The notes beneath the pieces were generated by a model. It ran no database searches and was not told the origin of the DNA. It worked only from the letters and a program-made list of their open reading frames with translations. A stretch of 64,000 nt of DNA from Ceratodon purpureus (taxonomy: Eukaryota; Streptophyta; Bryopsida; Pseudoditrichales; Ditrichaceae), in NCBI GenBank assembly GCA_014871385.1, contig CM026429.1, positions 12,809,783 to 12,873,782 of the forward strand, given 5' to 3'. Every line of letters begins with the position of its first letter. Position 1 is the stretch's first letter. Position numbers and translations under genes: made by a program. Shown piece after piece: positions 22,514 to 34,100 of the stretch.

Positions 22514-25500
22514 ATGGGGAATACTGCAAAGAGGCAACGAGTGCGAGGGGGTGTTAGTCGGCCTGGTCCTGCAGCCAGGGCTGCTGCAGACAGGATGGAG
22601 GAAGAGCAGAGAACTGTGTCTAGAGAGACGGCTAGAGCACGCAAGGCTCTACAAAGAGCACGTGAGAGAGAGAGAGAGAGAGAGGAGGAAACACGAGAAC
22701 TTGCTTCAGACCCTTTACACGATGACACACATGATCAGATGTCAGTGAGGGAGTTGAATTGGATCTCTTTGCGAATAGTGAAGTATATTGTTGGAGAGTT
22801 GAGGAGTTGTCCCGGTCCTTCTAGTAGAAGAGATGCTGTCGAGAGGGTCATGAGGCACAATGCTTTTTGGCCTCTATTACCGCTATATTATCCTAGGCCT
22901 CAAGAGGCAAAGGTCACCTACAGTTTCATAGAGAACTTTAAGAACGAACTGCAGTTGGTGAAGGTGGCAAACTCAAACGAGCGATTAGCAAGAAAGAGTG
23001 TTTTATTAGATGCGGCAGTAAGCTTGGAAGTCGATGGAGTGTCAGCATTGTCACGTGTACTGGATACTTCTACGTCTAGCATCAATATAGCCATGAATAG
23101 AAGAGTGTATGGGTTGAGTCCTGAAGAGATAGTGCCTCGGCTTCGCCTCAATCGACAGAAGAGAGGAGGCTTGTCAGATTACGTCAAACTCCAGATTGAG
23201 ATATGGTGGAACGGGCAAACCAAGGTTTCGCCAAACAAAAAGGACGTTGTTAAACACAGGGTAGGACGAAATCTGTGGGTGGAGCCTCATCCTACGCACT
23301 ACCTTTGCGAGACACAGGTAAGACCTTCCACTGAACATACATGTTGTACATTCATTGTTTACCTCTTCTGCATTTTCAACCATAGTGTACAAGGTCGTCA
23401 GTACCATCCCAATATATAGAGCAATTTGTACTTGATTTCCTACCAACCTACGGTCGAATGTATTACCGTGGGCAATAAGTACTGCTACTATACAGAGTGG
23501 TATCACTTGGTTTAGGAGTTGTGTATATTAAATACTTTGCTTCTTGTTTGGTACTGACTTGGGACTCCTTACTTGTACTTATGTAGTTGACGATGTACGT
23601 AAGTGATATTTGTGTTAAGTCCTCTGTACTGGAGATGTACAACTAAGATTAAATGTATGAACGCCAAGATACTTTTTGTATATTTTGTATTCACCGAGTG
23701 TAGGAGTCGTCTATGCTCCGTACATTTGGTTATTGTGTTCGAAGTACCGTTGTATTTTTTGTACTGGATGTAGATACAAACACAAAGATAGTGTACTTAA
23801 TATAATCCTCTGTATAACTTGTACTTGATTTCAGAACATATTGTACCTAGGTTTATTACTTTTAGTACAACAAGTATAACACTTTTGGAAAATGTATTCG
23901 TGGTTGACAGACAACATTCTTTTTGCGTTTTATGGAGGCTCATCCAGAGTGCAACGTGCGACAGAGAGCCTTCGAGAGGTTGAAACCATGGTGGGTTCGG
24001 AAATTGAAGGAACGAAATACCTGCTGTTGTATATACCACGTAGAGATGGACTTCATGAAGGTTGGATTGAGCCATCTCAGAGATCAACTAAGGGGGTTGC
24101 ATTCAAGGATCATGTGCAACTGCCGATGTCAAGTATGTAAGGGTGAGGCTGAAGGGGCTTGCCATGCACACGAGGCAATTTATAAGCGCATTACAATGAT
24201 GTGGGAATCTTGTGTGTGCCCGAAAGGAGAACTGGATGTGTGGCACAAGCTTGATTGTCTCATGGGAGAGTGTCCAAACTGTGGCTTTCATTTATTTCCC
24301 CTTTGCCCTCTCGAGTTGTCTAGTACTGACTCATTTCTTGTGAAGTGGAAGTGTTTTGAATACTATGAGGTTGGCGTTGATAAGAGGACTGGAAAGCCCA
24401 AGAAGCGGCTCAGAGAGGCTTTCAGGGATACTCCTGTGAAAGAATTTTTGTCGTATATGGAGAAAACAGTGTCGACGTTCATCACCCACAACTTTCGAGC
24501 AAGGTGGCAGGATGAGCAATGTCAATTAATGATGAAGAACGTCCCGGAGGGAGTAATTGTGTCTCATATCGATTTTGCAGAAAATTATAGCTTTGCTATT
24601 CAGAATGAAGTGCAAAGTTTGTACTATTTCAGCACGTCCGTAACCATCCTTGTCCACATTACAATGTGGAAAGAAGGGGATACCGTAATGAAGCAGACGC
24701 ACTTTTACATATCTGATGACAAAGATCACGACTCTGCTACAGTCCAACATTGCTTGCTTTTGCATTGGGATTGGCTAGAGGACTCAGGATTTATTCCAGA
24801 GGAACACTGGGTGTATAGTGATGGTTGTAGCGCTCAGTTTAAATGTGCAACAGCTATGTACTTTGTGGCTAGATATCCCATGCTCACCAAGGGATGCAAG
24901 ATGCGGTGGAACTATTTTGAGACTGCTCATGGGAAGGGAGAGTGGGACGGAGCCGGGGCGGTCGTGAAGAGGGCGTTGAGTGCTGAGCAAATCCAGAGTC
25001 CTCTGAGGCCATTGGCAAATGCTGCACAAGTTGTCGACTTTCTACAAGAGAAGTACACTGAGCGGGTTCAGAGTTCCTACAGGCGGACAAAGATCAGCAC
25101 GGCTCCACCCCTCTCCCGTGTATTTTGGCACATTGGAGAGAAGGAGGTCGTCCATAGTGACAGGAGCATCCGCTGCAACACTTTGCCAGGATCTAAATCT
25201 CTCTATTCCATCATGGGCTTCTCTGAATCTGACCCTACTCTTCTTAGGACACGTGCTTTATCTTGTTTCTGTATATCATGCGTTGATGGCGATTGGGCTA
25301 ATTGCTTGAACTCGTCTCATGTGCAGGGCTGGAATGTTGCTAGGCTGGTTCCGGAGAGCGCTTCTTCAGTGGCTGCACAGATGGAGGAAATGGACGATGA
25401 AGGTAATTGGGTGCATGATGGCGTGTCGTTGGAATTAGGAGACCTGGTTCAGGTTGGCGATAATTTCATGATACCTGCAGAAGAGGAGAATGAAGACGGC

Positions 25501-25827
25501 GTTGATTTTTACATTTTGCAGTGCACCAGATCTAAGTTCGAGGTACAAGAGCCCCTAGAATGTCCATGGGGGGGTGTCTTTGCCGCTGGGGATGAAGTTA
25601 TCAGGGCGAAATACTTCAAGAAGCACGGACGTGGGGATAAAACGTATTTATTTTGCAACGAAGCAGTGGAGGCGCATGTCGATGCACATCTAGTCAGAGC
25701 ATGCAAATTCCCCATGGTACTTGCTTCCCATAGGGCCAAGAGCTCTCCAGTATACAAGATGTCCAGCGAGACCATGAGAGTATGTGAAGATGCTTTGCGC
25801 GATTGGTGGGCATTCCATGAGGAGTAG
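22514..25827 (+). CDS. DDE transposase-like protein of a little-characterised family (906 residues)
   Basis: Exon 1 is 22514-23317 (CAG before GTAAGACC). Exon 2 is 23911-25827 (acceptor GTTGACAG). Phase is 0 at both ends, giving 906 residues. The N-terminus is basic with a Glu/Arg coiled-coil run (REREREREEETREL). The core has DFAENY (D at about residue 489), then YSDGCSAQFK (D at about 572) and HGKGEWDGAG (E at about 612, D at about 614). This order matches a transposase-like family found widely in uncharacterised animal and plant proteins. A Cys-rich block (CNCRCQVC, CPNCGFH) precedes the core; CFCISCVDGDW follows. The C-terminal segment (FMIPAEEENE to VDAHLVRACKF) looks BAH-like, a tentative call. 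No internal stop is seen, so the gene may be functional. ATG 22514 is the first in the exon. Confidence 0.75.
23318..23910 (+). other. Intron of the DDE transposase-like gene, rich in GTAC
   Basis: The intron is bounded by GTAAGACC and GGTTGACAG. GTAC occurs about a dozen times within roughly 450 bp, and the phrase tgtacttgatttc occurs twice (about 23427 and 23821). Similar GTAC-rich sequence lies at 21660-21735 upstream of the gene cluster and, less densely, at 25850-26130 downstream. Confidence 0.6.
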
Positions 25828-26207
25828 TAAACCACAACTTAGAGTGTCTCTGGATACTACAAGTACTCTTAATGTAAAGAACTTAGTGTTTTTCAATACT
25901 TTATGTATTTTAATGTAAATTGGAATGTATAATATGTACTAATTTTGAGTACTCTTTGTAGTATTTGAATGGCTCCTTCTGATATTATAAGTATTCTTTG
26001 GTTACTATTTGTATTAATTTTTTAATTCACTGTGAGCATTTATTCTTTAAGTGGATTTGTATTTCAGAACTTCAGTCCTTTGTTAGACAAAAATGCAACT
26101 TTGATAGATCTTTGCAATCAATTACTGTAAGTACTTCAATGCAGCACTTAGTGTTTACAATTAATTAGACGCAAGATTAATGTCACTTAGTATTTAGAAA
26201 AACTCTT

Positions 26208-26805
26208 TTACTCTGATCTACGAGATACGACAAAGGTACTACGCCAGTCCCTACAGTAGGTACTCCCACACTTGCATGCAAAGGAAGGCAAATCAGGGTC
26301 TTCGTAGCTAAAGTCGCAGCCATAGTCCCAAGTTAACTCTTCATGAATCTCTATGTCTCGATTTGTGAAGAATGCAACGTGGTAAATGCTCTTGTCCCAT
26401 TCGTCAATCTGCACTGGAACTTCGATCAAGTTGGCATCTTCACACCTAAAGAAACACACATTTTCATTAGACATTATTAAACAAGTTCGAACAATTACAG
26501 TAATGCATATCAGCCGGCTGGATTACAAACCTGTGGTTTACAAATCTTGCCACGTTCCCAAAGATTTGGGAATCCAAGCAGAGCGCAGAGTTGTCATCAA
26601 GTTTGGCTTCGGTGGCCCAATCAGCATCCAATTGCATTGCGAAAGATGGTCCAGGTGGGGCTACAAGATTTCTAAGAATCATCTCAGAATTTGTGAGAAT
26701 CTCCCCAGCCAACTCAAAGAGAAACACACCTTTAGAAATGGGTCTACTCGCCCTCACCCCCCATCCAGTCTGGCCCGTATGGAAAATCTCTACTGGATAC
26801 TTCAT
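26208..26805 (-). CDS. Compact SET plus post-SET domain protein (170 residues)
   Basis: Exon 1 runs from ATG 26805 to 26531 (donor GTTTGTAA). Exon 2 runs from 26445 (acceptor GTTTCTTTAG) to the stop at 26208. The phase-2 junction joins cleanly inside the key motif. Recognised SET motifs are GWGVRA (residues 14-19), FELAGEIL (30-37), GNVARFVNHRC (about 83-93), EELTWDYG with the catalytic Tyr (127-134) and a post-SET CKC...C (149-156). The order fits lysine methyltransferases of the SUV39/SUVR type. The usual NHSC is NHRC here. There is no pre-SET domain, and an acceptor-like TTTTAG lies just before the ATG, so further 5' exons may be lost or unseen. It converges on the DDE gene, 380 bp away. 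Confidence 0.75.
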
Positions 26806-26934
26806 CCCCTAAAACTTGAAGAAATGCTTGATTTTTCACATGGAGGTATGCTGAAATTCAAATACAAAGGCCAGTCTTTGACAATAAAAAAGGCATGTGA
26901 AATATTATTGGATTGGGAATCCAAACGGTGAAAT

Positions 26935-29160
26935 CATGCCTTAGAACCTTATTTACACGCACAAAAAACAAAATTTGAAAAAAAGTAAAATCTCAAATTT
27001 TGGTGAATTTTTAAAGTTCCTGCGATCTAATTGAATTTGGGCAGATTTTGAGAATAAATGAGCATATACCGCAGTTTGGGCAGTTTTGGGCAGTTTTCAA
27101 ATAGTGTTTTCAAACTTTGACTGTGATTATCTCCTAAAGTATGAGAGTTTCGGAGCGTGAATGGTCTTTTCGGGAAGGTATGGAAAAACTCTACGATCTG
27201 CCAAAGTTGCAACTTCATGAGATCTATATTTAGAAACTCAGAGGTTGACCGACCCCAAATCGACCCTGTCAGGGTCGATTTCTCGTTTCGGGGTTAAGGT
27301 AGGAAAACCAAAAACGGTTAATGTCCTCAAGGCGTGTACTAGAGTTGCAGAAAACAGGGGAGGTGGTGGACCAAAAATGGAGAATTTTTGCATGAACATG
27401 ATTTCTAAAAGTTTACTAAAAATTGCTAATTTTTTTGGAATTTTCAGTGTGGTTTTTTGTGATATTAGTTAACCGTTTTAGGTATTCTCATGTGTTGAAA
27501 AGGAAGAGTCTAGTATACAAGAAGGGGGTTTGACAACCTTCCCACTTTGAGAAATTGTACATAATTATTTACTAGAAATAAAAATACGAAACAACTTGCA
27601 TTCTTCTTCTCCATCTCAAAAAAATTTCACATAATTTCTTACTCCATTCCTTCTCGTCAAAGCACCTTATTTTCACTGTTTTTGGTTTTCCTACCTTATG
27701 TGCTGGAGAACATGGATCCATGACTTTGTGTAAGTTTAGCATGATGTCATTCCAAAAGGCTGATCAGTAAGAACTTTTTGGTTGCATTCACATGTCTGAG
27801 CCAATTTTGTATGTCATTTTTGAGAAAACTTCTAGAACTTTTAACCCCTAAAGGTCTGAGCGTGCCGTGGCGACCACTAGAATACGGTGTATTCTGGTTG
27901 TATATGGAATAAATGTACACTTTTAATGGGTTTGAGTTCAAAGAAGAAGTTGACATTTAAATCAATGCGGTTCTCATGAGCTATTAAGATCCCCATTTAG
28001 AGTTTCTTGTTGGTAGCAAATCTCAATTATATGACAACGTATATACTATCCCCAAGGGACGTTTAAGGGTTAATATCAAAGTTCAGTGCTATGGTTGTTA
28101 CAACAAATTCTAGACTTGACTTATGATCCAACCCAACATATTTCATCGAAAATGGGGTTCCAATGAAGAAGTTATACCTCCTCAAAGTCTCACCTTCTCA
28201 CTCAAAATGTTGAATTTTGACTTTAGACGCGTTTAGGGGTTGATATGTAAGAGATAATTGATTAGTTTCAAAACACTTGTGGAGAACATGCCAATGAATA
28301 AACACAAACACAAAAGAAATTCATTCTAGAGTTGATAAACATTTTAGGTCAAATTGGAATATAATAAAAATATAAAAAACTTTTAGAATAAAAGGACATC
28401 TCAACAACATCTATACAACTCAACATCCACAATACTTGACCTCCTAACGGGTCTCTTCTAACTAAATCACAAAATTATGAGTTTAATAAGCTTTGGTTAC
28501 GATATTCATTAACTTTTGAGTTCAAACAAGGCACTTACAAAAACATTGACCAATTGACCCTAAATTTTGTATGAAGACATCGACATTGTTTAAGATGAAG
28601 AAAAAGTTCCAAGTATTTTATGTTCAATTTATTTACAAGGATTTTTATTTTTATTTATTTTATTTATTTTTATTTGTTTTATCGTACTTGTTAACCCCTA
28701 GAGATCCTCGATGCAAAATTGCTTAAATCACAAAAATGGCCTTCTTTTACTTTAGGCCTAAAAAATCTTAATCTAAGCATTATTTAGAAAATTTGCACGT
28801 AGGATCTTATAGTAAACTTGCCTTTTTACAAACATTTTAAAGTTGAACTATGAATCTTCTTAATTTGTGAGATCATACTGGTCAAAGTTGGTTGAATTTT
28901 TTTCCCGCGGGAACCCCCAAAAAGCCATTTCGACTTTCTTGGATGTTTAGGGTTAACATATCATAGATTAAAAATTCCCAAGAGCCAAATTTTTTTCTTA
29001 GAATTATTTTTCTCCAACATTCTATTGGAAATCTACTTCTTTTTTCCAACAATTGAGTGTCAAAAGTTGATAGACACTTATTGCTAGTATCACTCACTCT
29101 TTTTGGTAGAGTCTATCCAGAAGACACATCATAGGCACAAAAGAATGAAGGCAAGTCAAA
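26935..29160. other. About 2.2 kb without a recognisable gene
   Basis: AT-rich throughout, with short frames only. No domain, tandem array or inverted terminal repeat was seen. It may be decayed transposon or intergenic DNA. Confidence 0.5.
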
Positions 29161-29228
29161 TGCTTACATGAAACCTTCGCCAAACAAATGGAAACATGTG
29201 AATTTTGATAATTCTAAAGTGAATATCC

Positions 29229-29540
29229 TTGAAGACAGATCACCTACTAGCAAAAAGCTCCCAAGCCGCCCACCCTTCCCCTCCACCCAAAGATTGCATG
29301 CCTGGCCGCCGCAAGGTAGCCTTTGACAAGCTTCATAAGAAGCGGGTTTTGGCCCCGGGAAACTTGGTCTTGCTCCAAGATGCCACGAGGTTGGAATTCC
29401 CGGGCAAATTTGATGCCATATGGTTAGGGCCGTTTGAGGTTTTGGACGTCCGTCCAAACAACACGCTTTAACTTGCCACGTTGGATGGTGCACCTTTCCC
29501 CTCTCGCACAAACGCCGAGAGGTGCAAGTTGTACCACATT
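29229..29540 (+). pseudogene. Old Ty3/gypsy integrase C-terminus (element E remnant)
   Basis: The reading VLAPGNLVLLQD...FPGKFDAIWLGPFEVLDV (from about 29348) is the GPY/F-type C-terminal module of gypsy integrases. NNTL, a TAA at 29469-29471, then LATLDGAPFPSRTNAERCK and a final TGA near 29539 follow. The internal TAA and the lack of any upstream integrase core show that it is a remnant. It ends 80 bp before the 5' LTR of element D, so D inserted just downstream of this element's coding region. Its continuation should be at 63725 onward. Confidence 0.8.
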
Positions 29541-29620
29541 TGACCGTGCATGCCCAATGGGTAGCACTTGCCTATGAGCTTCGAGACTCTAGGCCCGTAG
29601 CATTTTTTCCAAGAAAAAAT

Positions 29621-30219
29621 TGTTAAAGGGATTTTTTGTCTTTTTACTAGAGCAGTACTGTAGGAGCAGGTACAGTAAAACTGCTTGGAGCAGTAACTAG
29701 TTAGTTACTGTCCATTTACTAGTCCCTGCATTTTTGGATGAAGTTTTGACAGTCGGATGTAATTCTGAACTGGATGAAAAATGGACATAGGAGGATGACG
29801 GCTAGGGTTTGGGAGGTAGTGAGGAGTGAGAGCATGGCGGCTCTCACTCTCTCTCAGTCTCTTGTGTTTTCAGAGGTATGGTTAGGAGTTAGGAGGAGTT
29901 AGGAGGTAGGAGAGGAGGATACTGCTGTAGATCAGAGTTATGGGCAGTATGGTTGTACTTGATGGAGAAGTAATGAGAAAAGACACATTGAATTCACAGA
30001 TCTGAGTTGAGTATTGAATATTAGGGTTAGGGAGCATTGAATGAAGAAGCTTTGCATTGATGATCTGATAAGGGGCGGGGAGCAGGATTCTGGTGTTAGT
30101 AGGATCAGGTCAGTAGTAGTAGAAGGAGAAGGGTCAGTACTACATTTTTTTTCAGATTCCATGTGACTTAGTAGAAGTAACCAAGCTTTTTAAGGGTGAA
30201 GCTTAATCACCCTTTAACA
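29621..30219 (+). repeat. 5' LTR of element D
   Basis: Begins tgttaaaggg and ends ccctttaaca, so the ends form a perfect 10-bp inverted repeat. By eye it matches the 3' LTR over its full 599 bp, with a constant offset of 33,505. The LTR contains a (gagttagga)n patch and short agtaact repeats. No promoter element was assigned with confidence. Confidence 0.96.
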
Positions 30220-30220
30220 T

Positions 30221-30235
30221 TGGCGACCATGCATT
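30221..30235 (+). promoter_or_regulatory. Candidate primer-binding site
   Basis: TGGCGACCATGC begins two bases after the LTR end. TGG is the complement of the tRNA CCA tail, and plant gypsy elements often have TGGCGAC-type sites. The tRNA species is not determined. Confidence 0.55.
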
Positions 30236-30239
30236 AAGA

Positions 30240-31184
30240 ACGGACCAGAATCTCTGGCTGCGAATCTGTACATACCTAGGACAGGGGTGGACCAGATCTA
30301 CAGGCACAGTGGCCGAGGCACGGGATTCACGTTACAGATCACAGTCAAAGGATTCGTCACACAAGGCAGCCGAAGCTCCGTACGTGGCTGCGAGCAGATT
30401 TAGTTTCAGAAGTTCCGGTGGAGGAGCCAATGGCAGGACAGTCAACATCTGCAGGAGCTGAGGACAGCTCCACAGTCGAGGGGGGATAGTTGACAGTATC
30501 CAGGTATGTTTCAAACTATGGTGCATTCAGGCAGTAAGAAAAAGGAACAGTAGGTTGTGTGAAGAAACCAGCAGTAAACAGTAGCAGTTAAAAAATTAAA
30601 AAGTTACTATCCAGTAAAAGACAGTCGAATAGTAAAAAGTAGCAGTAAAATCAAAAATTTGCGAAGTTAGTAACTAATGGCCGGATAGTAAAGGTAACAG
30701 TGGGAATAGAGGGAAAAACTGCAAACAGTAAAAATGGGTTAAGAAAACAGTAATTGGCTTAAGCAGAAAATGGGAAAATGGGGAAAATGAAAAAGTTAAA
30801 AACAAAAATGAATGGACAGTAAAGAACCAGGAGATAACTTGTGGTTAGAAGCTTGCAAAACTGTAATGTATGGAAGCTTGAAAAACTAGGACTATGCTAG
30901 AACTTGCAAAACTAAGGGCATGAAACTATCTACAGTAGGACAGTAAAAGACTGACAGTCCCTTAAGGAACCGGAGTGGAAAAGTGGCAAAGGGATGGACT
31001 TAGGCAGAAACCAGGAAACAGCAGGACTAGCATTCAACAGACCAGAGGAGGGCTGAGGACAGGAGCCGACAGCACCTACCCGGAAGTTTTGGAGAAGCAG
31101 ACTCAGTTACTGGAAGACACCAGCCGGACCAGTAGAACACCTGACCAGGGAGTACCAAGGGAAGAGCAGCAAAACTGTACTGCA
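30240..31184 (+). other. Leader of element D, rich in CAGTAA-type repeats
   Basis: Between the primer-binding site and the first in-frame ATG lies an untranslated or partly translated leader. From 30530 to 30960 the motif cagtaa or agtaaa recurs more than ten times. The coding frame is already open from 30975 but without an ATG until 31185. Confidence 0.6.
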
Positions 31185-34100
31185 ATGGATAGAGAATACC
31201 CAGGGTGGGACAAGGAAGAGATAGCCAGGAGACAAGCAGCAGAACGGTTGGCAAGATACGAACTCAGGGAGCAAAGAGCAGCAGCAGAAGTAGGAAAACC
31301 AATGGGAGGACAATTAAGTTCAGAAGAAAGCATAGCAAAGGGGAGAACCAGGGACCTGATTGATATGGACCTGGTAGGAGAGAATTCGAGCCAGGAGACA
31401 ATACTTGGAATAAGCAGGAGGACAGGGTCAGCAAGAGGAGAACCTGGCCCAAGCTTCAAGAATTGGCAGGAGGATGAGGAAGAAATTCGGAAGTATGAGG
31501 GACATCCACTATCACCCAGGACCAGCAGGAGAGAATTCCCAAGGCCAGGTGAAGGAGACACACAGCATTGCTGGAACCCCCAGACCAGAATGGCATCAGC
31601 ATACGACCATTACCAGGAGGAGGAGAAGAAAGGAGGCAGCAGACCAGACACACCAAAACCAGGGGAGAAGACACCAGGTGATTTGGTGGAGACATTGGAA
31701 ACGCTGAAGAAGAAATTGGAAGAGGTTCACACTGGAGACAGAATCCAGACAGGAGCAGCAGCACTGTCAGAGATGTACAAAACGGGTAAGCCAGCACAGG
31801 TGAATCCCAGGAGACCAGTGGTACATTTTGCACAAGAGCAGTTCCAAGGAATGGAGCTGGAGGAAGATGAGGAGGACAGAAGACAGCTGGATGAGCTAAA
31901 GGCTCGACAGCAGGCTAGAAGGCAGGCAGAAAGAGAACGAAGAAACCAGCAGGCAACGGAGGATCTGTACAGGAGGCAGATGGAGGAGCTAGGCCAGGCA
32001 GCTAGGTTCAGAGAAACCATGGAGGCTTGGGAAGAAAAGAATCGGGAGGAGATCAAACTGAAGGAAGCCATGAAACTATGGCAGGAAACAAAGAAACAGG
32101 AAGAGCAGGACCAGGAGAAGCAGAGACAAGAGGCTCTTAGAACCTGGCAGGAGACTCAAAGAAGGGAGGAAATGAAGCAGGCAGCAGAGAGAAAAGAAGC
32201 AATGCAGCAGGACCTGCTAAGACAGGAGGCTCTGCGTTTATTACAAGAAGCACAGAGATTGGAGGACCAGAATAAGAAGGAGGAAGCTGCCAGGCAGGCG
32301 ACCCTATACAAATGGCAGGAGATACTGAGGGAAGAGAGCCAGAAACTCCAGGCCAAACCAAGGGCGGATCCGTGGGCAGCATATGACCAATCAGTGGTCC
32401 AGGGGGACAGACCAGGTCAGATGAGGGAACCAGAATTGATGGCAGCACCCTACACCACATCTGCTATACCAGGAAGGCCAGGGACAGACCATTTCCCAAC
32501 CTCGAGGACTCGGGTGAGCCCAACAGGAGGAGGAGGAGTACATCCTACCTATGTGGATCACCTCACAGGCGATGAGTACAGACCAGAAGTCAACAGAACT
32601 GCATACTGGCCAAGCGGAGGAGCAGAAGCCGGAGTAGGAGTCCCTGATATAGGAGCAGGATACAGAAGGCCAGCGGAGATAATGCGAGGGATGCCGTATG
32701 ATACTAGGCCACCTGCAGGAATAGGAGTACCAGGGGATACAGCGGACAGCAGTTATCCAGTGAGGCATGGTCCACCAGCCTACCCACCAGCAGCTAGACC
32801 CAGAGTACCCCCAATGACAGGACCAGTTCTTGTGGCACAAAGGAAGCCGCTGACCTACACGAAGTACAAGGAAGGGACGAATCCAGATGCCCATATACGG
32901 CAGTTTGAGAGGACCCTATGGCACAACGGAGAAACTGATGAGCAGGTGATAATCAACCTGATGGGTACCACTTTGCTAGACAAAGTTGGTGCATGGTATG
33001 AGAATTTCCTGGAGAACCATGTCTACTGCTCATGGGAGGATGTTAAAGCTGCTTTCAGGAGGAGGTACAGAGACCAGACTACTGATGAGGCAGTATACAT
33101 GGAATTGAAGTCCTTCAAACAGGGGGACAGAGAGAAGGTACAGGACTACTATGATCGGTTTATGACATTAATTAAATGTCTGCAATCTGATCCAGGAGAA
33201 GGGTTCAGAATCACTAACTTTCGAGCAGGACTGCTGGAGTATATCAAAATCACCACCAGTGTGGCACCAGTCAGGAGTTTGACAGAGTTGGTGGATGCAG
33301 ACTTGAGATGTGAGGAGAACTGCACGGATTCTAGTGGTAAACCCACTAAGATCGAGGTGAAGAAAGTAGAGACCAGCAGTAAGGCAGCCACAGTGACCAG
33401 GAAGGAACCAGACCAGGAGGCTCCAAGGAAAGCCTGTGGTATTTGTAAGAAGCTGGGCCATGATGATAAGAACTGCTGGTACAACCGAGCTAACCAGAGG
33501 GGGTCAGGTGCGAAGAAGGAAGGAGAAGAACATGTTGGTGTCAATGAAGTCTCTGCTTCTAAACCAACAGGAACCTACAGTTACAACCAAGGATACCAGC
33601 GACCACCTAATCCTAGGGCAGGCAGCAGCCAACAAAGGAGTTATGGTGATCAACCACCAAGTTGTTTCTTGTGTGGAGGAGTAGATCACAGAAGCTGGAA
33701 CTGCCCCAAGAAGGCACAATGGGACCAGTTTTTGGCAGACCAAGAGAAGACCAACAAGAAGCAGGATCACCATGTCAGTAATGTAGAGATTGAGCTAATA
33801 GAAGAACCTGAAGAGTCAGTGGGGGTAGCTACCATGACCAGAGCCCAGAGGCTGAAGGCAGGACTGTTACCTATCCAGGATGAATCAAGGGAACCTGAAC
33901 CAAGGAAGGCCAGAACGAAGGAGGACTGGCAGGAGGAAGAGAAAATCAGGAATTCGATGTTAGAAACCTTGAAGGAAATTGAGCTTCAAGCCGAGCAGGA
34001 GAAGGCAGAAGCGGAAAGACTCAGGGCGACTTTAAAAACAGCAGAGAAGGAAGGAGATGGTGAAGTGCTGGATAATGAGTGGGCAGGATTCCCAGACTCA

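Noticed and set aside
26386-26931. Plus-strand frame of 181 codons opposite the SET exons
   Set aside because: The SET motifs and splice sites are on the minus strand; the plus frame has no recognisable domain and is a shadow over the first part. The last 40 codons were considered but not supported.
29938-30162. 74-codon minus-strand frame in the 5' LTR, repeated in the 3' LTR
   Set aside because: Identical because the LTRs are identical; no independent sign of coding.
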